Part shown: one piece after another, positions 1 through 5,876 of the stretch | How positions within the stretch are numbered: position 1 is the stretch's first letter | Layout: the number at the start of each line of letters is the position of its first letter | DNA from: an uncultured Eubacteriales bacterium | Lineage (GTDB): Bacteria > Bacillota > Clostridia > Christensenellales > Aristaeellaceae | Reading direction: 5' to 3' | DNA: 5,876 bases | Assembly: GCA_900553315.1 (NCBI GenBank) | Contig: USCW01000108.1 | Coordinates: 1-5,876, forward strand | The notes under the pieces: generated by a model | Database searches by the model: none | Told to the model about the DNA's origin: nothing | The model's input: the letters and a program-made list of their open reading frames with translations, nothing else | Program-made: the position numbers and the translations under genes

Positions 1-8
1 TGGCGGAA

Positions 9-51
9 AAGGCATCGCCTACGCTGCCTACGAATTGTGCGGTATTGCCTT
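9..51 (-). terminator. Possible weak terminator after the alpha-galactosidase gene
   Basis: Read on the minus strand, AAGGCA (51-46) pairs with TGCCTT (14-9), with a few further imperfect pairs and a long loop, followed by TTTT. It begins 4 bases after the TAA stop. The stem is short and the loop large, so this may be chance. The window ends before any downstream gene can be seen. Confidence 0.25.
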
Positions 52-55
52 AGTT

Positions 56-2251
56 TTATGCCTGCTCCACCGTTCCCACGGCACGGAACAGCAGCACCTT
101 GCTTGCGCCGTCCCTGTTTGCCGCATAGGTCAGATTCAGTCCCGCGTGCATCAGCAGCGCACCGGAGCAGCGCTGACCCGTCGCCTCGTCCTCGTAGATC
201 AGGTTGGGATCAAGGCCGTGCAGCCGCACGATCGTGTGCGGCATGTAGTCCATGCGCATGGTCACGACCGTCACCATCACGCGGCGCTTGTCCTCCGCAA
301 CGATCTCCCAAACGGCACGGAACGCATTGTCGAAGGGCGAAACCAGCCGATACAGATCGCCATTACGGATCAGGTCATAGGTATCATGATACATGGCTAC
401 CTGCTTGCGAACGATCTGCTTTTCCTCCTCGGTCAGCTTGCGGGGATCCAGTTCATAGCCGCAGGTGCCCCACAGCGCCACGTTGCCCTTTGTTTCATAG
501 CCCGTGCGTTCGTTAGCAGAGACATGCGCCCCCACGGTAGAAGCCGGGTAGCACATGGAGGTGCCGAACTGGATGTACAGCCGCTCAATGGGGTCGGTAT
601 TGTCGCTGCACCAAATTTGCGGCGAATAATACAGCATAGCCGGGTCGAAGCGTCCGCCGCCGCCGGAGCAGTTTTCAAACAGTATCTCCGGGAAGCGTGT
701 GGTGAGCCGCTCCATCAGCTCATAAGTACCGAGAATGAAGCGATGGAGGAACTCCTTCTGCCGCTCGGGCGGGAGCAGCGCAGAGCCCGCGTCCGTAATG
801 TTGCGGTTGAAGTCCCATTTCAGGTAGGCGATGTGCCCGCTGGACAGCACCTTCTCCATCTGTGCCCAAACCGCGTCGCGCACGTCGGCGCGGGATACGT
901 CCAGCACATACTGGTTCCGACCAAGCATGGGCGTTCTGCCCGCAACGTGAACATGCCAATCCGGGTGTGCGCGGAACAGATCGGAGTCCGGGGAGATCAT
1001 CTCCGGCTCGAACCAAATGCCGAACTTCAGCCCCTCCGCCTCCACGCGGTCGATCAGTGGCGCAAGTCCGCCAGGAAGCTTCTCCTCATTGACCACCCAG
1101 TCACCCAGCGAGGTGGTATCGTCATTGCGATGGCCGAACCAGCCGTCGTCCATCACCAGCATCTCGATCCCCAGCGCCTTAGCCTCATGAGCGAAGGCCA
1201 CCAGCTTGTCGTTGTCAAAATCAAAGTACGCCGCCTCCCAGCTATTGATGAGCAGGGGGCGCTTTTCCGTCTTATAGCGGCCGCGGATCAAATGCCGGCG
1301 ATAGAACCGATGGAAAATGCGGCTCATTTCGCCAAGTCCGCCGTCGGTATACACCATCACGACCTCGGGGGTATCAAAGGTCTCCCCCGGCGCAAGCTTC
1401 CAACCGAAGCCCGTCGGGTTGATGCCCATCAAGAAGCGGGAGGTGCAGTTGAAATCGCACTCACACAGGGCGGAGAAGTTGCCGGAATAGACCAGATTGA
1501 AGCCGTACACCTCGCCCTGCTCTTCATCCGCGTGGGGCGCGACCAGCACCGCGAAAGGATTCTGACAATGACCGGACACGCCTCGGGTGCTTTCCACGCC
1601 CTGCACGCCATGGGCCAGACGGCGGCGCTCCACGTTGCGCTCCTTCATGTGGCGGCCATACAGGGTCAGCAGGTCATAGTCCATGGAGGGCAGGTTCAGG
1701 CACATACTGAAAATGCGTTCCAGCTCCAGCTGCTGTGCGCCGCCGTTCTCCGCCCGCACGCGCCGGGTCATGACGCCCAGCTTGGTGAACACCGTGTAGT
1801 ACAGCGTCACCTTCAGCCCCGTCACCTGATCGACAGTCGTCAGCTCCAGCGTCGCCGCGTCGTCCTCCTGCTCCACGTAGGTGGACGGCTGACCGGGGAT
1901 CGGCGGCTTGCCCGCATAGATTTTGTGCCCCGCATAGCGAATATCCGTCACGCTGTCGCCCTGCTCATTGCGCACCATCAGCGCGGAAATGCGCATGTCT
2001 CCCGCCCCGAAAGCGCCGTATTCCATGGGCGCGGTATCCGGCGTGAAGCCATGCTCGCCAATGACGGGGTTCGCCGCGCTGAACGACGCGTTAGGCGTAA
2101 GCTGTTCCCGGTCGGGCACATAGCTGTCGGGGATTTTTGCGCCATAATACAGGTTGAGCAGATAGCCCTCGTCATAAACGCGGATCATGTAGGTTGAGGT
2201 CGCAGTATCCAGCTTGAAGGTACGGGTCGCTGCGTCAAAAGAAATCGGCAT
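56..2251 (-). CDS. agaA: GH36 alpha-galactosidase, cytoplasmic
   Basis: This 731-residue protein is predicted to hydrolyse terminal alpha-1,6-linked galactose from melibiose, raffinose-family sugars or galactomannan fragments by the retaining mechanism of family GH36. An N-terminal beta-sandwich domain (about 1-325) is followed by a (beta/alpha)8 barrel (about 330-660) and a small C-terminal beta domain. Visible active-site motifs are MDDGWFG (366-372), GIWFEPEM (411-418), GRNQYVLD (444-451), YLKWDFNR (476-483; nucleophile D480), ENCSGGGGRFD (526-536) and WCSDNTDPIERL (547-558; acid/base D550). From memory, the two aspartates sit two residues after D478 and D548 of Geobacillus AgaA, and the length is almost the same. 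No signal peptide or membrane segment is seen, so it should act in the cytoplasm on imported oligosaccharides. The frame stays open 72 codons further upstream, but the start at 2251 is chosen because AAAGGAG lies 8 bases before it and family homology begins there. It appears to have its own promoter. The stop is TAA. Confidence 0.95.
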   Translation of the reverse strand: MPISFDAATRTFKLDTATSTYMIRVYDEGYLLNLYYGAKIPDSYVPDREQLTPNASFSAANPVIGEHGFTPDTAPMEYGAFGAGDMRISALMVRNEQGDSVTDIRYAGHKIYAGKPPIPGQPSTYVEQEDDAATLELTTVDQVTGLKVTLYYTVFTKLGVMTRRVRAENGGAQQLELERIFSMCLNLPSMDYDLLTLYGRHMKERNVERRRLAHGVQGVESTRGVSGHCQNPFAVLVAPHADEEQGEVYGFNLVYSGNFSALCECDFNCTSRFLMGINPTGFGWKLAPGETFDTPEVVMVYTDGGLGEMSRIFHRFYRRHLIRGRYKTEKRPLLINSWEAAYFDFDNDKLVAFAHEAKALGIEMLVMDDGWFGHRNDDTTSLGDWVVNEEKLPGGLAPLIDRVEAEGLKFGIWFEPEMISPDSDLFRAHPDWHVHVAGRTPMLGRNQYVLDVSRADVRDAVWAQMEKVLSSGHIAYLKWDFNRNITDAGSALLPPERQKEFLHRFILGTYELMERLTTRFPEILFENCSGGGGRFDPAMLYYSPQIWCSDNTDPIERLYIQFGTSMCYPASTVGAHVSANERTGYETKGNVALWGTCGYELDPRKLTEEEKQIVRKQVAMYHDTYDLIRNGDLYRLVSPFDNAFRAVWEIVAEDKRRVMVTVVTMRMDYMPHTIVRLHGLDPNLIYEDEATGQRCSGALLMHAGLNLTYAANRDGASKVLLFRAVGTVEQA

Positions 2252-2259
2252 CTCGCATA

Positions 2260-2266
2260 CTCCTTT
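2260..2266 (-). promoter_or_regulatory. Ribosome binding site of the alpha-galactosidase gene
   Basis: The minus strand reads AAAGGAG eight bases before the ATG at 2251. This supports a 731-residue product instead of the 803-residue open frame, which would start inside repeat copy A and run through the promoter. Confidence 0.88.
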
Positions 2267-2291
2267 GGGGCGGCGCTGCCCGTGCCGCCCC
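2267..2291 (-). promoter_or_regulatory. GC-rich leader hairpin touching the ribosome binding site
   Basis: In the predicted leader of the alpha-galactosidase mRNA, GGGGCGGC pairs with GCCGCCCC (8 bp, all G-C) around a 9-base loop. The stem ends directly against the AAAGGAG at 2266-2260. It may shield the 5' end or tune access to the ribosome binding site. No competing antisequester or riboswitch-like core was found. Confidence 0.55.
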
Positions 2292-2302
2292 TGCTTTTTT
2301 CT

Positions 2303-2319
2303 ATATTGTAACGTAATAT
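2303..2319. promoter_or_regulatory. Candidate operator over the -10 box
   Basis: ATATT and AATAT form 5-bp inverted arms around a 7-base centre, and the site covers the presumed -10 hexamer. This is where a repressor would act. AT-rich DNA gives such short palindromes by chance, so the call is tentative. Confidence 0.25.
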
Positions 2320-2334
2320 CACCCCAAAAAACAA
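2305..2334 (-). promoter_or_regulatory. Candidate sigma-A-type promoter of the alpha-galactosidase gene
   Basis: On the minus strand TACAAT (2310-2305) is one base from the -10 consensus. TTGTTT (2334-2329), 18 bases upstream, is a weak -35 match. The segment is clearly more AT-rich than its surroundings. Transcription would start near 2298, giving a leader of about 47 bases. Confidence 0.5.
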
Positions 2335-2340
2335 GAACAA

Positions 2341-2350
2341 TCTGCGCAGA
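2341..2350. promoter_or_regulatory. Perfect 10-bp palindrome just upstream of the -35 box
   Basis: TCTGCGCAGA is its own reverse complement and sits 6 bases upstream of the presumed -35 hexamer of the alpha-galactosidase promoter, a common place for an activator or repressor site. The protein that might bind is unknown. Confidence 0.25.
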
Positions 2351-2388
2351 AACCTTGCACAATCTCGCGGGATTTTTGGGGGAGATAT

Positions 2389-2558
2389 GCGAGGGAGGCG
2401 GCTTCTCTGAGAGAAGCCCCTCCCTCGCGCTCCCTCCCGAAGAGCGGCAGGCGTTTGGCGTGTACATTTCTTCAAGCTTGGTTCCGCCTGTGAGTATGGT
2501 TACTCTCCGATAGACTTAGTTCTGGTCACGGCGGCTGACAGAGCCGCCGCGACCGTGC
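2389..2558. repeat. Hairpin-rich repeat, copy A (short form, 170 bp)
   Basis: The left end is a nearly perfect 40-base palindrome (2389-2428). GCGAGGGAGG pairs with CCTCCCTCGC and GGCTTCTC pairs with GAGAAGCC, around a TGA loop with one bulged C at 2399. The right end is a second hairpin (2524-2554), in which CGGCGGCT pairs with AGCCGCCG around a GACAG loop, extended by GGTC/GACC beyond one mismatch. The centre matches copy B with scattered changes. The two copies lie in the same orientation, 16 bases apart. No target-site duplication or transposase was seen. Confidence 0.85.
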
Positions 2559-2574
2559 AGAGTGTGGAGGAACT

Positions 2575-2783
2575 GCGAGGGAGGCAGCTTCTCTTAGAGA
2601 AGTTCCGCCACCTCAATCGGCGTAGCCTATGGCTGTCTTTCCCCTCCCTGCGCTCCCTCCCAAAGAGTAGCTGGCGTTTGGGGCGGTACGTTTCTTCAGG
2701 CTTGGTTCCGCCTGTGAGGTGAGTGTACGCTCCGATAAGCTTGGTTCTGGTCACGGCGGCTGACAGAGCCGCCGCGACCGTGC
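2575..2783. repeat. Hairpin-rich repeat, copy B (long form, 209 bp)
   Basis: Copy B aligns with copy A along its whole length but carries 38 extra bases (2603-2640) just after the first hairpin. Its left part has a short stem CTTCTC-TTA-GAGAAG (2588-2602) inside an outer stem, where AGGGAGG (2578-2584) pairs with CCTCCCT (2643-2649). The extra segment adds a small AGCC-TAT-GGCT hairpin (about 2623-2633). The right end holds the same strong hairpin as copy A (2749-2779). The last 40 bases (2744-2783) are identical to copy A. This layout suggests an interspersed palindromic element rather than coding DNA. Confidence 0.85.
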
Positions 2784-2818
2784 GATGCGGGGAACGACTG
2801 TATTTGCAAGGGTACACG

Positions 2819-2844
2819 AAAAGGCTCCCTCCGCAGAAGGAGCC
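2819..2844 (-). terminator. Rho-independent terminator after the kinase-flavoenzyme unit
   Basis: Read on the minus strand, GGCTCC (2844-2839) pairs with GGAGCC (2828-2823). A further short TC/GA pairing inside is followed by a four-T run (2822-2819). The hairpin begins 27 bases after the TAG stop of the flavoenzyme gene. A second small hairpin, CTGCC-TATC-GGCAG (2860-2847), stands between the stop codon and the terminator. The T run is short, so termination may be partial. Confidence 0.75.
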
Positions 2845-2871
2845 GTCTGCCGATAGGCAGTATGAAATCAG

Positions 2872-4179
2872 CTAAAGCACGAACGCCCGCATTTGCTCCC
2901 GCAGCGTCTCCGCCGGGAGCTCCCGCAGATCGCGCCGAGTGCGCAAGGCTTGTGCGGTCATCACCCCCGCAGCCTGTCCTAAGCACATGCACGTTCCCTG
3001 CACGCGGATGGACGCATAGGCCGACTGATCCGCGCTGACGCACCGCCCCGCCGTCAGGAGATTGCTTCGGTTGTGGGGAATCAGCGCACCATGGGGAACA
3101 TACGCGTCCTGCTTCAGCGAAACAAGCGTCTGTCCGCCGCTCTGCGGACTGTGCATATCCATGGGATGTGCGCAATGCGCCACGGGACAGGCGGGCATTT
3201 TTCCCGTGAGCAAGTCCTCCCCCGTTACCGTTTCCATGCCACAGATGCGGCGGCTCTCCCGCACCCCGGCTCGCACGCCGGAGGCCACGATCTGGCAGGA
3301 GCGGAACTCAGGATAACGCGCCCGCAGAAGCTCCACAATGGTAAACATATCCCGGCGAAGCGCATCTTCCGCCTTGGGCATTGCCTCCGGTGAAGCATCG
3401 TTCGCCGCGGCGCGGGTCACATTGACCGCCAGCGTCTGTCCGCGCACCAGCGTATTGAACCATGGTCCGCCGAAGGTATCCAGCTTGCCCGCCGCCACGC
3501 ATTCCTCCAAATAGGCGTGCAGCTCCTGCTGCACCGAGGGCGCACCGTTTTTGCCGTCGTGGTGAATGCTGTCCCGCAAAAGCGGCGTGGTCACGTCCAC
3601 GCCCTCCAGCAGAAAGCACAGGCTGAGGGGCTGCATAGGCCGCTCCTGAGCCTGCATGGGCACTCCTGCCATGGCGCACACCTGTCCATCCCCCGTCGCG
3701 TCGATGAAGATACGCCCTTCCAGCGCCGCCGCGCCCTGCTTTGTCTGCACGATCAAATACGTCAGCCGCTCGCCGTCACAGCGGCAGTCCACCGCCATGC
3801 AGCCCGTGCGCACCTCTGCGCCGCTTTCCCGCAGCATTTCCCGCGAGACCAGCTTCAAATATTCCGGGTGAAAGGAAACATGCCCCTTGGGCAGCTCCAC
3901 CTGCGCGGCCCCAAGCCGCTCCATGCGCTGCACCAGCTCCCACGCAACGCCGCCCACCACGCGCTTGCCGTGAAAGAACATGCCGCTCATGGGCACCACC
4001 AGACCGCCTGCCGCCGTGCCGCCTGTGAACGCGTCCGCCTCCACCAGCAGCGTTTTCCATCCGGCTCGTGCGGCAGAAACAGCCGCACCGATGCCGCCTG
4101 CACCGCCGCCAATAACGATCACATCCCAGCCGCTTTCCACCGGAACGGTGCGCGTAAGCTGCAAGGTTTTACCGTTCAT
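2872..4179 (-). CDS. FAD-dependent oxidoreductase (FAD_oxidored family), substrate unknown
   Basis: This 435-residue flavoprotein is predicted to oxidise or reduce an unknown small substrate using FAD. Its N-terminal Rossmann fold carries GGGAGGIG (24-31) followed by LLVEAD (44-49), where E47 would hold the adenosine ribose. The segment FTGGTAAGGLVVPMSGM (51-67) is typical of the family. A second FAD contact is IFIDATGDG (157-165). Further family marks are GVRAGVRESRRICG (301-314), the His/Cys-rich stretch around HPMDMHSP (338-345), and the C-terminal NLLTAGRC plus GQAAGVMTAQAL segment (373-412). Length is normal for the family, and no signal peptide or transmembrane helix is seen. An upstream ATG at 4203 is in frame, but 4179 is preferred because AAAGGAG sits 7 bases before it. 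The first 11 bases overlap the end of the kinase gene, so the two are probably translationally coupled. Relatives are often annotated only as FAD-dependent oxidoreductase; the kinase next door hints at a sugar or polyol substrate, which is inference. Confidence 0.9.
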   Translation of the reverse strand: MNGKTLQLTRTVPVESGWDVIVIGGGAGGIGAAVSAARAGWKTLLVEADAFTGGTAAGGLVVPMSGMFFHGKRVVGGVAWELVQRMERLGAAQVELPKGHVSFHPEYLKLVSREMLRESGAEVRTGCMAVDCRCDGERLTYLIVQTKQGAAALEGRIFIDATGDGQVCAMAGVPMQAQERPMQPLSLCFLLEGVDVTTPLLRDSIHHDGKNGAPSVQQELHAYLEECVAAGKLDTFGGPWFNTLVRGQTLAVNVTRAAANDASPEAMPKAEDALRRDMFTIVELLRARYPEFRSCQIVASGVRAGVRESRRICGMETVTGEDLLTGKMPACPVAHCAHPMDMHSPQSGGQTLVSLKQDAYVPHGALIPHNRSNLLTAGRCVSADQSAYASIRVQGTCMCLGQAAGVMTAQALRTRRDLRELPAETLREQMRAFVL

Positions 4180-5857
4180 GCTTCCGCTCCTTTCCTGCCG
4201 CACGCATGGCCAGCAGCCGCTCCATCACGCGATTCTCTCCCCGGCCGAAGTAGTCGCTCAGCCGCGCATATTCCGCGTAAAGCAGGTCATAGCGCGCCGC
4301 ACGCGTCTCATCGGGCGTATACACATGGAACGCACCGTCGTGCATCCGTGCAATGGCCTCAGACAAGGGCATCACCCCGGCGGCCGCTGCGGCGTTGATG
4401 GCCGAGCCCAGCGCAGGAGCCTGTTTACAGGCGCTCACCCGAATGGGCCGGCGCAGAATGTCCGCATACATCTGATTCAGCAGCGTGTTTTTCATCGGGA
4501 TGCCGCCGCAGAGCACCACCTCTTCAATAGGTGCGCCGCTTTCCGCAAAGGTATCAAAAATGCTTCTCGCCCCGAACACCACGGCTTCCAGCAGCGCCCG
4601 ATAAATCTCCTCCGGACGGGTTTGAAGCCCCAAGCCCAGCAGCATCCCCGACAAACGCGGATTTGCCAAGCAGGAGCGATTCCCATTGAACCAGTCCAGC
4701 GCCACCAGTCCCGTATCCCCGGGCTCCATTTTTCGTGCCAGCTCCGTCAAATAGGCGTGAACGCTCATGCCTCGTTCCTTCGCCGCCTGTACGTAATCCG
4801 CCGGGACGTAGTTCTCCACAAACCATTGGAAAATATCGCCAAGGCTGCTCTGCCCGCACGCATAGCACCACATGCCCGGATAGAACGTATCCGGCAGACA
4901 GGCCGTCACGCCCGGCACCAGCACCCGATCCGTCTGCATGGTCAGCAGCGCCATGGACGTGCCCACCACCATCAGGGCCTCGCCGGGGCCCGTCACTCCT
5001 AATCCCGGCAGCGCTGCATACGCGTCCAGCTGCGCGGGACACAGGGCGATGCCGGGGCACAGCCCAAGCCGCTCCGCCCACGCCGCGCACAGCTTCGCCA
5101 CGCCTTGTCCGGGATAGCCGCGCTTCGCGTTCGGGAAATGCGCCATCAGCTTCTGCTGCGGCATATCCGCCAGCGCCGGGTCGATAGCCCCGAAAAAGGC
5201 CGCGTCCGGGTATCCGCTCTCCTTGCACCAGAAGGCCTTCGCCGCCGCCATGGGCAGACTGAAGCACATCTCCCCCGCCAGCTGGGAGGTCACGTAATCC
5301 CCCGCGTCCACAAACGCATCCGCCGCGTCGTACACCGCCCGATCCTGCGCGAACACCTCCAGCACCTTCGCCGTCAGCGTCTCTTGGGAGATCACGCCGC
5401 CGTACCAGTCGGGATAGGGACGGTCCTGCGCCTCGCTGACTCGCTGAAGCGCCTCCGCTTGAGGCTTCGCGCCATGGTGCTTCCACAGCTTCACCCACGC
5501 GTGAGGCCGGGAGGCATAGGCTTCGTCCAGGCACAGCGCTTGTCCCTGCTTATCCAGCGGCACCATGGTGCTGCATGTAAAGTCAATAGCCAGCCCCACG
5601 ATCTGCGCTGCCGGAATGCCGGACTGCGTCCGCAGACGGGGCACAATGAAGCTCATGGCGTCCAGATAATCCTGCGGATGCTCCAGAAACCAATCTCCCG
5701 GCAGCGGCGTACCGTCGGGCAGCGCCCCGGTAATGATCCCGTGCGGATAGGCGAACTCCGCCTCTGCGGCGATCTCCCCGTCCCGGACGCGCACCAGCAC
5801 GCCCCGTGCGGACAGGGAGCCGTAATCCACGCCAATGGTATATTGCTCCTTACACAT
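4169..5857 (-). CDS. araB: L-ribulokinase-like FGGY carbohydrate kinase
   Basis: This 562-residue kinase is predicted to transfer phosphate from ATP to L-ribulose, giving L-ribulose 5-phosphate in L-arabinose catabolism. The length is close to E. coli AraB, and the same landmarks appear in order: IGVDYGSLSARGVLV (8-22, first ATPase-fold phosphate loop), GLAIDFTCSTMVPLD (88-102), HAWVKLWKHH (119-128), CPAQLDAYAALPGLGV (273-288, with D278 as the likely catalytic base), VVGTSM (297-302), CGQSSLGDIFQWF (334-346), LDWFNGNRS (388-396), VVLCGGIPMKN (447-457) and ALGSAINAA (482-490). The LDWFNG motif and WK.H motif favour ribulokinase over xylulokinase or glycerol kinase, although substrate range in FGGY kinases cannot be fixed from sequence alone. 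The reading frame is intact. The ATG at 5857 gives a family-like N-terminus (MCKEQYTIGVDYGS), but no well-placed ribosome binding site is visible because the 19 bases before it are an inverted copy of codons inside the gene. The start and promoter region should therefore be treated as uncertain. It is the first gene of a two-gene unit. Confidence 0.83.
   Translation of the reverse strand: MCKEQYTIGVDYGSLSARGVLVRVRDGEIAAEAEFAYPHGIITGALPDGTPLPGDWFLEHPQDYLDAMSFIVPRLRTQSGIPAAQIVGLAIDFTCSTMVPLDKQGQALCLDEAYASRPHAWVKLWKHHGAKPQAEALQRVSEAQDRPYPDWYGGVISQETLTAKVLEVFAQDRAVYDAADAFVDAGDYVTSQLAGEMCFSLPMAAAKAFWCKESGYPDAAFFGAIDPALADMPQQKLMAHFPNAKRGYPGQGVAKLCAAWAERLGLCPGIALCPAQLDAYAALPGLGVTGPGEALMVVGTSMALLTMQTDRVLVPGVTACLPDTFYPGMWCYACGQSSLGDIFQWFVENYVPADYVQAAKERGMSVHAYLTELARKMEPGDTGLVALDWFNGNRSCLANPRLSGMLLGLGLQTRPEEIYRALLEAVVFGARSIFDTFAESGAPIEEVVLCGGIPMKNTLLNQMYADILRRPIRVSACKQAPALGSAINAAAAAGVMPLSEAIARMHDGAFHVYTPDETRAARYDLLYAEYARLSDYFGRGENRVMERLLAMRAAGKERKHER
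4187..4193 (-). promoter_or_regulatory. Ribosome binding site of the flavoenzyme gene
   Basis: The minus strand reads AAAGGAG seven bases before the ATG at 4179. This decides the start in favour of the second in-frame ATG over the one at 4203. The site lies inside the last codons of the kinase gene, as expected for translational coupling. Confidence 0.85.
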
Positions 5858-5876
5858 TGGCGTGGATTACGGCTCC
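5816..5876. repeat. Perfect 21-bp inverted repeat at the window edge
   Basis: Positions 5816-5836 and 5856-5876 are exact reverse complements, separated by 19 bases (5837-5855). The left arm is coding sequence for the kinase's phosphate-loop region (IGVDYGS, residues 8-14). The right arm runs exactly to the end of the window and covers the place where the kinase promoter and ribosome binding site should be. The start codon (5855-5857) straddles the junction. A coding segment copied inversely just ahead of its own start is more easily explained by a fold-back read, chimera or assembly-graph end than by regulation. If real, the mRNA would form a very stable hairpin with the ATG at the loop edge. 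Confidence 0.9.

Larger units (their letters stand above)
2252..2871. other. Intergenic region between flavoenzyme and alpha-galactosidase genes
   Basis: This gap of about 620 bases has no credible gene. From high to low coordinates it holds the terminator of the upstream unit, a short unassigned spacer (2784-2818), repeat copy B, a 16-base spacer, repeat copy A, and then an AT-richer stretch (about 2292-2380) with the presumed promoter and leader of the alpha-galactosidase gene. Short open frames here contain the same peptide twice (for example VAAALSAAVTRTK). This only reflects the DNA repeat, and they lack ribosome binding sites. Confidence 0.8.

Noticed and set aside
1..55. Start of another gene downstream of the alpha-galactosidase gene (an ATG on the minus strand near position 16)
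   Set aside because: Only a few codons remain before the window edge and no ribosome binding site precedes it, so it cannot be supported.
35..2197. A 720-codon open frame on the plus strand, opposite the alpha-galactosidase gene
   Set aside because: It mirrors the codon pattern of the GC-rich gene on the other strand, has a TTG start without a ribosome binding site, shows no recognisable domain and is rich in His, Arg and Gln as antisense shadows often are.
2252..2304. Riboswitch in the alpha-galactosidase leader
   Set aside because: The leader is only about 47 bases and contains one simple hairpin, with no known aptamer core.
2252..2467. The 72-codon N-terminal extension of the alpha-galactosidase frame
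   Set aside because: It runs through the promoter, leader hairpin and repeat copy A, and the ribosome binding site and family start point to 2251.
2389..2783. CRISPR array
   Set aside because: There are only two long, diverged, internally palindromic copies with a 16-base gap, which does not fit short identical repeats with regular spacers.
2500..2817. A 105-codon minus-strand frame containing the same peptide twice
   Set aside because: The peptide repeat comes from the DNA repeat, the frame crosses several strong hairpins, and no ribosome binding site or family similarity is evident.
4180..4203. An 8-codon longer start for the flavoenzyme gene
   Set aside because: The ATG at 4179 has a well-spaced AAAGGAG, while the one at 4203 does not, and the longer form would deepen the overlap with the kinase gene.
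5834..5851. A real kinase start at the ATT codon (5836-5834) behind the internal AAGGAG (5851-5846)
   Set aside because: ATT starts are very rare, the AAGGAG is simply the Lys-Glu codons 3-4, and the ATG at 5857 gives the expected family N-terminus.

Overview
The window looks like part of a carbohydrate-use locus from a high-GC member of the Bacillota (Clostridia), probably an uncultured gut lineage. This rests on the strong AAAGGAG-type ribosome binding sites, the Firmicutes-like GH36 and FGGY proteins, and the GC-rich interspersed repeats. No rRNA or marker gene is present, so the taxonomy is inference only.

All three genes lie on the minus strand, so transcription runs from high to low coordinates. 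First comes an L-ribulokinase-like FGGY kinase (5857 to 4169). Next is a FAD-dependent oxidoreductase of the FAD_oxidored (PF12831-like) type (4179 to 2872), whose start codon lies inside the end of the kinase gene with an 11-base overlap. A rho-independent terminator at 2819-2844 closes this two-gene unit. A gap of about 620 bases follows (2252-2871). It holds two diverged copies of a hairpin-rich repeat, then a promoter and a structured leader. The last gene is a complete intracellular GH36 alpha-galactosidase (2251 to 56) with both catalytic aspartates. It appears to be transcribed separately.

Functionally, the alpha-galactosidase would release galactose from raffinose-type sugars or galactomannan fragments. 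The kinase would phosphorylate L-ribulose (or a similar ketose) from arabinose breakdown. The flavoenzyme has no known substrate, but its translational coupling to the kinase suggests that the two act in one pathway. Together they fit degradation of plant-derived oligosaccharides. No transporter, regulator or isomerase is in view.

Two things need a second look. The right-hand edge carries a perfect 21-bp inverted repeat of the kinase's own coding sequence, which most likely marks a fold-back or assembly artefact and makes the kinase start and upstream region unreliable. The repeat pair between the genes resembles a non-coding, genome-interspersed palindromic element, one copy of which carries an extra 38 bp. 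I see no convincing new defence or mobile system here. The kinase-flavoenzyme pair is the best candidate for undescribed biochemistry.
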